From JAHZMA01 sp965205905 (GTDB taxonomy: Bacteria; Pseudomonadota; Alphaproteobacteria; JABAAW01; JAHZMA01): a stretch of 64,000 bases of DNA. Positions within the stretch are counted from its first letter, which is position 1. Every line of letters begins with the position of its first letter. Both the position numbers and the translations under genes were made by a program. The notes under the pieces are model-generated. The model made no database searches and was not told where the DNA came from. It saw only the letters and a list, made by a program, of their open reading frames with translations. The DNA lies in assembly GCA_965205905.1 (NCBI GenBank), contig CBDBHZ010000011.1:372001-436000 (forward strand), written 5' to 3'. Below are positions 32,492 through 42,696 of this stretch, in pieces.

Positions 32492-32749
32492 ATGATGATA
32501 AAAATTTATTATTTTGCATGGTTACGGCAAAAAATTGGCAAAAATTCAGAACAGTTAGATTTGCCGACCCATATAGAAAATGTTTCAGATTTGCGTGATT
32601 ATCTCATCGGGCAGGCTGATGCCTATGCGATTTTGCGGCAATATGATGATGTGATTAAAATTGCGGTCAATCAGCAATATGTTGATTGGCAGGAAGCGAT
32701 TAAGGCAGGTGATGAGATTGCATTTTTTCCGCCCGTTACTGGCGGCTAA
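32492..32749 (+). CDS. moaD: Molybdopterin synthase sulfur-carrier subunit MoaD
   Basis: MoaD has a ubiquitin fold and carries sulfur as a C-terminal thiocarboxylate. The 85-residue product starts MIKIYYFAWLRQKIGKNSEQ after two start codons and ends in FFPPVTGG; the terminal Gly-Gly is the functional group. An AGCGGAGG ribosome site precedes it. The stop overlaps the moaE start by one base. Confidence 0.95.
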   Translation: MMIKIYYFAWLRQKIGKNSEQLDLPTHIENVSDLRDYLIGQADAYAILRQYDDVIKIAVNQQYVDWQEAIKAGDEIAFFPPVTGG

Positions 32750-33237
32750 TGGGGTTGGTGATGATTGATATTCAAATTAAGATTCAAGATTTTGATGCCT
32801 ATCAGGCATTGCAAGATTGGCAGAAAAAAATGCAAGGTAATGATGCCGATGAAATCGGCGCCATTTGTCATTTTATCGGCTTTATGCGCGGCTATAATCA
32901 GCGCAATGAATTGCTAGAATCGATGAATTTAGAGCATTATGAGGGCATGTGTGAGAAAATTTTGCAAGCGATTGCTGATGATGTGATGCAAAAATTCCAG
33001 ATACAAAATGTTTTATTATGGCATCGATGCGGTAAAATTTTACCACAACAGCCGATATTACTGATTGCGACCGCGTCAAAACATCGGCAAGCGGCGTTTG
33101 ATTCATGCCATTATTTTGCCGACCGCCTCAAAATAGAAGCGCCGTTTTGGAAAGAGGAAATTACAAAAGAAGGGCAAGCCGAATGGGTGGCACAAAAACA
33201 GCAAGATTTATCCCAAAAAGACAAATGGGTAAAATAA
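32749..33237 (+). CDS. moaE: Molybdopterin synthase catalytic subunit MoaE
   Basis: MoaE converts precursor Z (cPMP) to molybdopterin with MoaD. The 162-residue product has GAICHFIGFMRG near residue 40-50, MNLEHYEGM, HRCGKI and ATASKHRQAAFDSC, and the active-site PFWKEE-K region. Start ATG 32749 overlaps the moaD stop; 32761 is an alternative. Last gene of the mob/moe/moa operon. Confidence 0.94.
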   Translation: MGLVMIDIQIKIQDFDAYQALQDWQKKMQGNDADEIGAICHFIGFMRGYNQRNELLESMNLEHYEGMCEKILQAIADDVMQKFQIQNVLLWHRCGKILPQQPILLIATASKHRQAAFDSCHYFADRLKIEAPFWKEEITKEGQAEWVAQKQQDLSQKDKWVK

Positions 33238-33295
33238 ATAGGTTGATAATTAATGATAAATTGTTACAAATAGGCTTAAAGTTTGAGGTGATTCG

Positions 33296-34090
33296 ATGTT
33301 AAGAACAGTGCCAATTCATAAAGAAACCGATTATGTCTGTATGCGTAAAGCAGGCAGGCTAGCGGCTGAAGTGCTAGATTATATAACGCCTTTCGTAAAA
33401 CCGGGAGTTTCTACAGGCGCGCTTGATAGGCTATGCCATGAATTTATTTTAGACCATAACGCCTATCCCGCCCCGCTTAATTATCGGGGTTTTCCTAAAT
33501 CCACCTGTATTTCTATCAACCATGTTGTGTGTCATGGTATTCCTGATGATGCTAAAATATTACGCAATGGCGATGTTCTTAATATCGACGTAACGGTGAT
33601 TCTTGATGGTTGGTATGGCGATACCAGCCGTATGTATTGGTGCGGTGATAAAATTTCGCGCCAAGCGCAGCTGCTTACCAAAGTAACCCATGAATGTTTG
33701 ATGCGGGGCATCGGTGCGGTAAAAGCAGGGGCGACATTGGGCGATATTGGTCATGCGATTCAAACGCATGGCGAGCAGAATCGATTTTCGGTGGTGCGCG
33801 ATTTTTGCGGACATGGCATTGGGCGGGTTTTTCATGATGCGCCATCGGTGATGCATTATGGCAATAAGGGCGAAGGTATGCGACTAGAAGAAGGCATGAT
33901 TTTTACCATTGAGCCGATGATTAATTGTGGCACATGGCAGGTAAAAATCCTATCAGATGCTTGGACGGCGATTACCAAAGACCGCAAATTATCGGCACAA
34001 TTTGAACATACATTGGCGGTGCTAAAAGATGGCGCAGAAATTTTCACCCTCTCGCCACAAGGGTTACATTGCCCGCCATATTCGGTTTAG
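33296..34090 (+). CDS. map: Methionine aminopeptidase type I
   Basis: Map removes the initiator methionine. The 264-residue product has the CISINHVVCHGIP motif, the metal ligands Asp in NIDVTVILDGWYGDTSRMY, His in GHGIGRVFHD and Glu in TIEPMI and near the end (QFEHTLAV). Single-domain length of about 255-265 is normal. Followed 12 bases later by radC, a common alphaproteobacterial pair. Confidence 0.96.
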   Translation: MLRTVPIHKETDYVCMRKAGRLAAEVLDYITPFVKPGVSTGALDRLCHEFILDHNAYPAPLNYRGFPKSTCISINHVVCHGIPDDAKILRNGDVLNIDVTVILDGWYGDTSRMYWCGDKISRQAQLLTKVTHECLMRGIGAVKAGATLGDIGHAIQTHGEQNRFSVVRDFCGHGIGRVFHDAPSVMHYGNKGEGMRLEEGMIFTIEPMINCGTWQVKILSDAWTAITKDRKLSAQFEHTLAVLKDGAEIFTLSPQGLHCPPYSV

Positions 34091-34102
34091 TAAGGAAATA
34101 TT

Positions 34103-34783
34103 GTGGCTGAAACACCGCATTATCATGGGCATCGTCAAAGATTGCGCGAAAAATTATTACGCAATGCCGATGGGTTGGCGGATTATGAATTGCTGGAATT
34201 GATATTGGCGCAAGCCTTGCCACGCGGTGATGTTAAACCTTTGGCAAAGGAGTTACTGAAGAAATTTGATTCATTCGCTGCCTTGCTTGCCGCACCGCCA
34301 TCACAAATTATGGAAGTGAAAGGGGCTGGGGAATCGGTAGCGGCGGCACTTAAAACCACCTATCATGCATCATCACGGTTGGCGGCGGCGCAAATTAATA
34401 ATAAGCATGTGATAAGCTCGTGGCAAGAATTGTTGAATTATTGCCGTGTCAAAATCGCTTATGCCAATATGGAGCAATTTTATGTTATTTGCCTGAATCA
34501 GCGCAACCATGTGATTGACCATCAATTATTGCAAACAGGAACGATTAATCATGTAACGCTTTATCCGCGTGAAATTTTAAAACACGCGCTTGATAAGGGC
34601 GCGACTGCATTGATTATTGTCCATAATCACCCTAGCGGTTCAGCACAGCCATCACAAGGCGATATTGATTTTACCAATAAATTGCATCTGGTGCTGAAGC
34701 CGTTAGATATTAATTTGCACGACCATCTTATTATCACCCATTCGGGGCATTTTAGCTTTCGGCAAAATGGTTTACTTGTCTGA
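34103..34783 (+). CDS. radC: RadC-family JAB-domain protein
   Basis: The 226-residue product has helix-hairpin-helix part (about 30-80) and the JAMM metalloprotease-like motif: ENxxL-like region, HVTLYPREILKHALDKGATA and IIVHNHPSGSAQPSQGDIDF (split here), with HDHLIITHSGHFSF. Despite its name RadC's role in repair is unproven. Start is GTG 34103. The 3' end overlaps convergent yciB by 12 bases. Confidence 0.93.
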   Translation: MAETPHYHGHRQRLREKLLRNADGLADYELLELILAQALPRGDVKPLAKELLKKFDSFAALLAAPPSQIMEVKGAGESVAAALKTTYHASSRLAAAQINNKHVISSWQELLNYCRVKIAYANMEQFYVICLNQRNHVIDHQLLQTGTINHVTLYPREILKHALDKGATALIIVHNHPSGSAQPSQGDIDFTNKLHLVLKPLDINLHDHLIITHSGHFSFRQNGLLV

Positions 34784-35383
34784 TGGTTTAATGTCTGTTT
34801 CGCCAAAATCAAAATAGCGGCGCAACCGCCATGTTTGAAAAATACCGAATATCACAAAAATAACGGTAATGCCAAATACCTTAAAACTCACCCAAAAATC
34901 GGTGGTTTGCGTGAGGCGCACAAATTCATTAAGCCCAGCAGTGATGATGAATAAAAACCCATAATGCCATGTTAATTGTATCCAGCCTTTGATGGGCAGG
35001 GCGATATAATCTTTGAAAACATATTGTAATGCAGGTTTTTTGATGATGGCAGAACCGATTAAAATCACCGCAAATAATAGCTGAATGATGGTGCTTTTTA
35101 GCTTAATCAGATTTTCATCATGCAATAATAAGGTGGCAGTGCCAAAAATTGTTACCAACACAGCGGTAAAAGTGGGCAGGGCTGCAAAACGCCGCTCGGT
35201 GATATAAATATAAATCACCGCAAGGGTTGAGGTAACAATCAAAGTAGCGGTGGCAACAAAAATATCATAAAAACGGTAGCTAACAAAAAAAACAATCAGC
35301 GGGATATAATCGGAAATAAATTGCGTCATTTTGCCTTTTGCTTTTTTGGCATTTGCTTGTTTTGGGTTTGGTTCTTTTGGCAT
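34772..35383 (-). CDS. yciB: Septation protein A / inner membrane protein YciB
   Basis: The 203-residue product has about five hydrophobic segments and the YciB/IspZ signature YIPLIVFFVSYRFYDIFVAT and the later KPALQYVF...LPIKGWIQLTWHYG. The family affects septation and envelope synthesis. ATG at 35383 overlaps the gshB stop by one base (start chosen for that coupling). Ends convergent with radC. Confidence 0.9.
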   Translation of the reverse strand: MPKEPNPKQANAKKAKGKMTQFISDYIPLIVFFVSYRFYDIFVATATLIVTSTLAVIYIYITERRFAALPTFTAVLVTIFGTATLLLHDENLIKLKSTIIQLLFAVILIGSAIIKKPALQYVFKDYIALPIKGWIQLTWHYGFLFIITAGLNEFVRLTQTTDFWVSFKVFGITVIFVIFGIFQTWRLRRYFDFGETDIKPSDK

Positions 35384-36318
35384 TATATCCTCATCTCTAT
35401 CGCGTTCCAAATATCACTTTGCAAACACAGATTGTTAAAACGGTTGATTTCCTGTATCCCTGTGGGCGAGGTAACATTAATCTCAGTCAGATGCCCATCT
35501 ATAATATCAATGCCTGTAAATAGCAAGCCTTCTTGTTTCAACGGCTGTTTCAGAGCTTCGCAAATTTCAATATCGCGCTTTGTCAGGTCGGTTTTTGTCG
35601 CGGTGCCGCCCACATGCATGTTAGAGCGTAACTCGCCTTTTTGTGGCACACGGTTAATTGCACCGCCAATTTCGCCATCAATCAGCACCACGCGCTTATC
35701 GCCTTTGGTGATATTAGGGAGATATTGCTGGGCAATGATGGGGATATTATTTTTATCAAAAAATAATTCTAACAACGCTCCTGCATTGGAGTCGCCTTTA
35801 TTCAGTTTAAAAATAGCAAAACCGCCATTGCCATAAAGTGGCTTGATGATGATGTCGCCAATATCGCGATGAAATTGCATAATCTCAACCTTATCGTGGC
35901 TGATAAGACTATGCGGCATAAATTCTTTAAAGTGATTGACCCAGATTTTTTCAGGTGCATTCCGCACGCCACGCGGATTATTCACCACGCAGGTTTCAGC
36001 TTGTTCAAGCAGATGGGTCGCGGTGATATAGCCCATATCAAAGGGAGGGTCTTGGCGCATCAGCACCACATCAATATCGGTAAGATTGATGGTTTCAGCC
36101 TCGCCTAAAATGGCAGGATTTTTTGGGTCGGTGGTAAATTTTAGACTCTGCATTTTGGCAAATACACCGCGCTTGCTATCCCATGAAAGCAATTCGGGCG
36201 GATAATAATAAAGCTGATAGCCACGCTTTTGCGCTTCCATGCCCAGCACATAACTGCTATCGCCTGTGATATCGATATTTTGTGGCGGGTCCATCTGTAA
36301 TGCGACATTTTTTATCAT
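35383..36318 (-). CDS. gshB: Glutathione synthetase
   Basis: GshB joins gamma-glutamylcysteine and glycine with ATP. The 311-residue product has the N-terminal VALQMDPPQNIDITGDSS, RQDPPFDMGYITATHLLE, VNNPRGVRNAPEK and ATP-grasp parts GDIIIKPLYGNGGFAIFKL and INVTSPTGIQEINR. ATG at 36318 follows the parE stop by two bases, so the two genes are likely coupled. Complete. Confidence 0.96.
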   Translation of the reverse strand: MIKNVALQMDPPQNIDITGDSSYVLGMEAQKRGYQLYYYPPELLSWDSKRGVFAKMQSLKFTTDPKNPAILGEAETINLTDIDVVLMRQDPPFDMGYITATHLLEQAETCVVNNPRGVRNAPEKIWVNHFKEFMPHSLISHDKVEIMQFHRDIGDIIIKPLYGNGGFAIFKLNKGDSNAGALLELFFDKNNIPIIAQQYLPNITKGDKRVVLIDGEIGGAINRVPQKGELRSNMHVGGTATKTDLTKRDIEICEALKQPLKQEGLLFTGIDIIDGHLTEINVTSPTGIQEINRFNNLCLQSDIWNAIEMRI

Positions 36319-36320
36319 CG

Positions 36321-38349
36321 TCAAATATCCAGATTTTTAGCGAATGTGGCATGTTTGCGAATAAAATCAAAACGTTTTTCGGCATTGCGCCCCAATAAAT
36401 CTTCCACCAATTTTTCGGTTTCCTTTGCTTCAACACTATCGGTTGCGGGGATTCTCACCTGCATCAAATTGCGCGTTTCAGGATTCATTGTGGTATCGCG
36501 TAATTGCTTGGCGGGCATTTCACCTAAGCCCCTTAAAGCGGCTAATATCAGGTTTTTGATTGGCACGGAATTCTTTTTTGATAATTTTTTCGCGCTCAGC
36601 ATCATCATGGGCGTAAAATGATTTACCGCCAAGTGCGATACGGTAAAGCGGTGGCATCGCCAAATATAAATGCCCATCTAAAATTAATTCAGGCAATTCG
36701 CGATAGAAAAAGGTCATCAGCAGAGCGGCAATATGTGCGCCATCAACATCAGCATCGGTCATAATCACAACTTTTTCATAGCGCAAATCTTGGGCGCGAT
36801 AGGCATCACCCGTGCTACAACCTAGCGCAAGGCATAAATCGGATAATTCTTGATTCTGCGCTAATTTTTCCACCGATGCCGATGCCACATTCAAGATTTT
36901 ACCGCGCAACGGCAATACCGCTTGAAAATTACGGCTACGCGCTTGTTTGGCAGAACCACCCGCTGAATCGCCCTCAACAATGAATAATTCCGTGCCGATA
37001 CTGCCTTCGGTGCTACAATCGGAAAGCTTACCGGGTAAACGCAGGCGTTGCAGAGGGCTTTTACGCATGTTATTTTTTTGCGCGCGCCGTTTCAGCCTCT
37101 CATCCATATTTTCTAATGACATTTGCAATAATAAATCAGCTTGCACAGGGTCTGCCGTTAGCCAATGTTCGAACTGGTCTTTCACCGCATTATCAATCAG
37201 CCTGCTGGCTTCGGGCGAGACTAATTTTTCTTTGGTTTGTCCCTGAAATTGCGGTTCGCGAATAAAAATTGAAACCAATAGGCTACAGGAATTTATCACA
37301 TCATCAGAGGTTAATTGGCTGGCACGTTTATTATTGGTAAGCTCGCCATAATGCCGTAACCCACGTAAAATCACTTGGCGCATCGCGGTTTCATGATAGC
37401 CACCTTGCGGCGTTGGCACGGCATTACACCATGATTCTATCATCGAATCACCATGCGTAAACCAGCGCAACACCCATTGCACACGCTCGCCATTATCGGT
37501 TTTCACATCGCCATCAAAATCATTTTTCAGCAATGTTTCATGGTTTTTGGACGTAATCAACATATAATCTTTTAGCCCGCCCGGATAGTGGAATTTTTCA
37601 GTGGCAGGGATATTGGATTTTTGCGCGATTTCAGGGGGGCATTGCCAGTAAATTTGAATCCCGCCATGCAGATAGGCTTTGGCTTGCGCCATTTTATAGA
37701 GTTTTGCGGCATTGAATGTTTGATTGCCAAAAATTTCAGGGTCGGGGTGAAAGGTGATTTTCGTGCCTTTGGCAGTTTTATTTTCAGCGGGTTTTTGCGT
37801 TAATTTGCTGGTAGGCACCCCGCGCACGCAAGAAAGTTGATAGATTTTACCCGCACGGGTGATTTGCGCGCAAAAATTATCGGATAGTGCATTGACCACC
37901 GAGATACCCACCCCATGCAAGCCACCAGAGATTTCATAAGCCTCGCCCGAAAATTTACCGCCTGAATGCAGGCTGGTTAATATCACTTCTAATGCTGATT
38001 TTTCGGGATAACGCGGATGGGGGTCGCATGGAATACCGCGCCCATTATCGCTGACGGTGATTGAACCATCATCAAGTAATTGGCAATGAATATGCCGTGC
38101 AAAGCCAGAAAGTGCTTCATCCATCGCATTATCTAAAATTTCAGCAAATAAATGATGCAAAGCGGTTTCATCAGTGCCACCAATATACATGCCGGGTCTG
38201 CGCCTTACTGGCTCTAACCCTTCTAAAATTTCAATGGCGTCAGCGTTATAGGTCTGCCCTTTCGTCGCACGCCCTGTTGATGCAGGTGTCGATGAGGCAG
38301 AGTTAGGTTTGGTAAATAAATCATTCATGGTGGCTATCATATCTTGCAA
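36321..38349 (-). CDS. parE: DNA topoisomerase IV subunit B (one frameshift)
   Basis: ParE supplies the ATPase and TOPRIM parts of topoisomerase IV, needed to decatenate chromosomes. The first 600 residues carry the GHKL ATPase (DNAMDEALSGFA; VSDNGRGIPCD; SGGLHGVGISVVNAL), and TOPRIM residues FIVEGDSAGGSAKQ and DADVDGAHIAALL. A one-base insertion near 36524-36526 (just after RFKGL) moves the frame; the C-terminal GEMPAKQLRDTTMNPE to FAKNLDI continues in the next frame down to 36321. Corrected length is about 670, normal. ATG at 38328 is a good alternative start. Because ParE is normally essential, a sequencing error is more likely than a pseudogene. Confidence 0.9.
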
Positions 38350-38368
38350 ATTTTTTTATCGCAAGCCG

Positions 38369-38805
38369 TTACCTATCTTTATCGGCATATATATTGTTAG
38401 GTTTGTGGGTGGCTTGCATCAAATCATCTAAGGCTTTTTGTTCCCGCATCGATAATTCCTTTTGTAGTTTCAGCAATTCACGATTTTTGATATTTTCTAA
38501 CCGCTTCATTTCGGCATGGGATTGGCTGAGATTATCGCGGGCAATTTTGGTTACCGCTCTGGCGTCATTAAGAGCATTTGTAGTTTTTGCCGTCTATCAA
38601 GCGCATGGTCCATATATTTAGAAAATGTTTGCGATAATAGATAATCTTGAGCGGCGATTTCTTGCTCATTTTCAAAATTTTTATCAAATTCATCAACCCT
38701 ATCATTGATATTATCCTCTTGCTGATGGGCTTGATTCAGCTTTTTGCGGAAAGTTTGTAATTGGGTATCTTGCACGCGAATCAGAGTTTTTAAGGTTTTT
38801 AGCAT
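38369..38805 (-). CDS. fliJ: Flagellar protein FliJ-like coiled coil (one frameshift)
   Basis: The first 84 residues (MLKTLKTLIRVQDTQLQTFR) and a second piece in the next frame (NALNDARAVTKIARDNLSQS, then KRLENIKNRELLKLQKEL) join by adding one base in an A-run near 38577-38580 to give about 145 residues of continuous helical coiled coil, the size and position of FliJ. FliJ is the soluble stalk of the flagellar export ATPase FliI. It lies eight bases after fliI. Sequence similarity in this family is low, so the name rests on size, coiled coil and location. The two-frame join was reconstructed by hand. Confidence 0.75.
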
Positions 38806-38812
38806 GGTGTTA

Positions 38813-40273
38813 TCAATTTAAGATACGGTTATCATCATTTGTTGCAGCTGTTCTGTTTTGCTCCATATTTTGCCCGATATTTTGCCCCGCATTTTCTTCC
38901 ATTATCACGTTAATGGCAGTTTGATATTCCATGCCTAGAATTTTACCTAATTGTTGAAAACTCTCTTCAATAGTGGTTTTACTATCAGGGTCTTGGCGAA
39001 AAAAATCTTCTAATTTCGGGTGCAAATCAATCGCACGGTCAATATTTTTATCACTGCCTTTGCGGTAAGTGCCAAGCGAGATAAGGTCTGACATTTCTTC
39101 GTAACGGGCGATATTTTCGCGTGCCGATTGCAGAATTTCATTTTCTAAAATATTATTGCAAGCGGGCAAAGCGCGCGATACTGATTTCATCACATCAATC
39201 GCAGGATAGCGTCCGCGATGGGCAATATCGCGATTCAGCATCACATGCCCATCTAAAATGCTTCGAATCGCATCAGAAATAGGTTCATTATGGTCATCGC
39301 CTTCTACCAAAACCGTGAAGATAGCCGTGATATTGCCTTCAATCATGCCGTCATCATTGGGTTTGATACTGCCCGGTCCAGCGCGTTCTAATAATTTTGG
39401 TAATTGTGTAAAAACTGATGGCGGATAGCCTTTGGTGGTGGGTGGCTCGCCTACTGATAGCCCAATTTCACGCAATGCCATTGCAAAACGGGTAACAGAA
39501 TCCAGTAATAACAACACATCTTTGCCTTGTGCGCGAAAATATTCAGCCACTGTGGTACGGCGGTGAAAGCCGCTTGCTTACGGCATAAAGCAGGCTCGTC
39601 AGATGTTGATACCACCATCACGCAATGTTGCATATTATCTTTGCCTAGCGCATTTTCAATAAATTCACGCACCTCGCGTCCACGTTCACCAATCAGCCCA
39701 ACCACGATAATATCGGCATTGCTATGGCGCGCAATCATGCCCATTAAAATTGATTTACCAACGCCAGAACCTGCAAAAACACCCAAACGTTGCCCTTTAC
39801 AACAAGGCACAAAACTATCCATCGCCCGCACACCCAAACATAGTTTTTCACCAATCAGACGGCGCTGATGCGCGGGCGGGGGGCTGTTATGAATCGGGTA
39901 AGCATGGTCGCCATAAGAAAGCGTGCCTAAATCATCAAGCGGTTGCCCGAACGCATCAATGGTGCGCCCCAACCAGTCAGCATGGGGATAAATAACAGTG
40001 TCGCTATGGGTGATTTTAACGCGATTGCCAACGCCAATGCCCTTCCATCGCACCAAAGGGCATGGCAAGCACGCTTTGTTGTTGCACACCAATAATCTCG
40101 CAAGGTAAATCGGGTTTGCCAGCCCGTTCCAAAAAGCAACGTTCACCAACAGCAATATGATGCGAAATGCCAGAGATTTCAATCGCGAGTCCTTTAATGG
40201 CAGAAACTTCACCGCTGATGATATAGCCAGAGCTACGCGCTACTTCATGGCGCATTTCTTCAAAAAAATGCAT
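38813..40273 (-). CDS. fliI: Flagellum-specific ATP synthase FliI (two frameshifts)
   Basis: FliI drives export of flagellar subunits. Three pieces in different frames form a complete protein of about 486 residues: N-terminal domain (SGEVSAIKGLAIEISGISHH), then GIGVGNRVKITHSDTVIYP, Walker A FAGSGVGKSILMGMIARH, GLIGERGREVREFIEN, and after the second break AEYFRAQGKDVLLLLDSVTRF and SVGEPPTTKGYPPSVF. Breaks are a surplus G near 40040-40042 and a missing base near 39551-39556. ATG at 40273 with AAGGTGTGATA upstream is the start. Both breaks look like read errors, but loss of function cannot be ruled out. Confidence 0.88.
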
Positions 40274-40385
40274 TATCACACCTTACATATAGACTGACTG
40301 TTGAGGAAAACATAATCATTGGTTTAAACCTAACAAAAAATCAGAATAAAGAAAAGAATTATTTTGCTAAAAATATACTAATAAA

Positions 40386-40448
40386 TTGACAAATTTTTAA
40401 CATTATGCTAGGTTATACGCATAATATAGTTAAAAAGATACTTAACTA
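40386..40448 (+). promoter_or_regulatory. ctrA upstream region: promoter and TTAA dyad
   Basis: TTGACA (40386-40391) and TAGGTT (40409-40414) are 17 bases apart. Just downstream a perfect inverted repeat TAGTTAA (40427-40433) and TTAACTA (40442-40448) with an eight-base spacer lies where a repressor or activator could act. TTAA-spacer-TTAA resembles CtrA boxes (usually seven bases between), so autoregulation is possible. The gap lies between divergent fliI and ctrA. Confidence 0.5.
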
Positions 40449-40504
40449 TAAAGTTTTTTAGATAAAAATAAAATAATATTAATAATTTGCAATGTGAGTG
40501 TTTC

Positions 40505-41207
40505 ATGCGTGTTTTACTGGTAGAAGATGATGTTTCAATGATGAGTATGATGAAAATCGCACTCAGCCGTGAGGGTTTTGAGCTTGATATGGCAACGCGT
40601 GGGCGCGAGGCGATAGAATTTATCAGTCAGCAAGAATATGATATGATTGTGCTAGATTTAATGTTGCCTGATATGGATGGCTATCAGCTATTGCGCGATA
40701 TTCGGGGCAAGGGCAAAGAGACACGCCAGTGCTGATTCTTTCGGGCTATCGCATATTGATAATAAGGTTGAGGGGCTAACATCAGGCGCCGATGATTATC
40801 TTACCAAACCATTTGATAGGCGCGAATTGATTGCACGGATTCATTCGCTTATCAGGCGTGGCAGTGCACCAGCGCAAGCACCACAAAAAAATGTTGAAAC
40901 GGGTAATCTGAAAATAGAGTTGGTAGAAAAACGGGTTTTTGTTGCTGATATGCAAGCTGAATTAACGGCAAAAGAATATGCTATTTTAGAAATGTTGGCG
41001 ATGCGTAAAGGGGTGGCGATTGGTAAAGAGATAATTATGGAAAAATTATACGACCCAAAATCGGGAAAATATCCATCGGAACGGATTATCGCCGTGTTTA
41101 TTTGCAAATTACGTAAAAAACTCACCGATTTAGACCCTGAACAAACCGATTATATCCGAACTGCATGGGGGCGTGGCTATATTTTGCCAGAATTGCCCCA
41201 GAATTGA
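40505..41207 (+). CDS. ctrA: CtrA-type response regulator (two compensating frameshifts)
   Basis: CtrA is the OmpR-family master regulator of the alphaproteobacterial cell cycle and flagella. The N-terminal receiver starts MRVLLVEDDVSMMSM with phospho-Asp in MIVLDLMLPDMDG; the rest, in another frame, gives GADDYLTKPFDRRELIARIH and the CtrA-like DNA-binding end VFICKLRKKLTDLD. Between them, two extra bases near 40721-40724 (ACAC) and one missing base near 40744 leave TPVLILSG readable in a third frame. Corrected length is about 233, exactly CtrA size. Being next to fliI/fliJ supports it; a flagellar relative of CtrA is the alternative. Confidence 0.75.
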
Positions 41208-41254
41208 TAGTGGCACAATAAAGAATTGCCCCAGAATCAATAGTGGCACAATAA
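41189..41254 (+). repeat. 33-bp tandem duplication at the ctrA 3' end
   Basis: Two adjacent copies of a 33-base unit (41189-41221 and 41222-41254), both starting AGAATTGCCCCAGAAT and ending TAGTGGCACAATAA, differ at two positions. The first copy includes the ctrA stop codon; the second adds non-coding sequence. It is a local duplication. Confidence 0.85.
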
Positions 41255-41305
41255 TATCGTATTTATTTGTTGCAAGGTGAAGGCAATATCCGATAATATT
41301 AGGAT

Positions 41306-42695
41306 ATGATAAAGAAGTTCTTAAAATTCTCATTATTCGGCTTATGGCTATCATTGGCATATTTACAATTTTTGCCATCGAGTTCACGCTCAAAATATTG
41401 TCCGCGATACCGAAATAGAGAATTTCTTGCAAGAATTAAGTGTGCCAGTGTTGCAAGCTGCTGGTTATGGTAAAGAACAAATTCGTTTTATTTTGGTTGC
41501 CGATAAAAAACTCAATGCGTTTGTGGCAGGTGGCGATGCGATTTTTGTGCATACAGGCTTAATTTTAACCGCTGATAATCATGAACAAATTACCGCAGTG
41601 GTTGCCCATGAATTGGGGCATATTCTGGCAGGGCATGTTACCCAAACGTTGCAAAGCCAGCAAAATTCTAGCAAAATTGCATTGGCAACGGCACTCACAG
41701 CATTGGCGATAGGGTTTGGCACCAATAATATTGATGCGGCGATTGTTGGCTCGTTAGGGGGGGCTGATACCGCGCAAAAAACTTACTTAAAAGGCTCGCG
41801 GTTGCGCGAAACAGCGGCTGACCAAATTGCGGTTGATTTGCTGAATAGGGCTGAAATGCCACTTTATCCGATGCGTGATTTTATGGCTTATTTGGCAGGG
41901 CGCGAACAAGGGGCGCAGTTTGATGAATATTCCCTTACCCATCCGCCTAGTAAAGATAGGCTTAATTTCATCGCCCATCAACATGATATATCGCCTCATA
42001 AAAACAAGCCCGAACGCATGGGATTTACCCAATGGCATCAGCGTATTAAGGTTAAAATTATTGCTTATGATGAACGCCCTAGCGATATTATCAAACGCTA
42101 TGATAGCGATTCCGACCAAGATATTTATGCGCGTAGCATTGCCTATTATCGCAACAAGCAATATCCGCAAGCCCTTACATTGCTGAATAATATTATTAAC
42201 AAAAACCAAACAGACCCTTATTTATGGGAATTGCGTGGTGATATTTTATTTGCTGCTTATAATTATGATGCGGCGATGGAAGCCTATGGTAAAGCCAAAA
42301 AAATCTTAAAAAAAGCACCCTTGCTAGATTATCAACTTGCGCTTAGCCTATCGCAACAAAGTTTTGATATTATTGGCGACGATGAAACACTTGATGAAGC
42401 GGTTAAAAAAAATCTTAAACGGGCGCAAATTTATGCCTATCGCGCAAAAAATCAAGACCCTTATATCGTGCAAGCATGGCAATTAATTTCAAAAATTCAT
42501 GGCAGATTAGGTGATGCGGGCAACCGTGATTTGGCATTGGCAGAATATCATTTTAGAATCGGTGAATGGGATGTGGCTGACCAACTAGCACAAAAAAGTC
42601 TTGACGGTTTTGCTGATGGTGCGCCCGGCTTGGTGCGTGCTGAAGATATATTGTTGCAGATTGACCAAATTGTGCGCGAGCAACAACAAAAATAA
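41306..42695 (+). CDS. M48-family periplasmic metalloprotease with TPR (one frameshift)
   Basis: The protein resembles BepA/YfgC-type M48 proteases that clear misassembled outer-membrane proteins. The zinc motif HELGHILAGH (HExxH) follows IFVHTGLILTADN, and a second Glu-containing helix RETAADQIAVDLL completes the site; the C-terminal half holds TPR-like helices (YPQALTLLNNIINKN; DAAMEAYGKAKKIL). The signal peptide (MIKKFLKFSLFGLWLSLAYL) is in a different frame from AQNIVRDTEIENF, so one base is surplus near 41384-41388. Corrected length is about 462. ATG at 41306. Confidence 0.82.
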
Positions 42696-42696
42696 G

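Noticed and set aside
34627..34812. 61-codon minus-strand frame at the radC end
   Set aside because: Overlaps conserved radC and yciB in other frames and has no features of its own.
38551..41207. Flagellar genes as true pseudogenes
   Set aside because: The breaks are single-base events in otherwise conserved sequence, in homopolymers, and affect essential parE in the same stretch.
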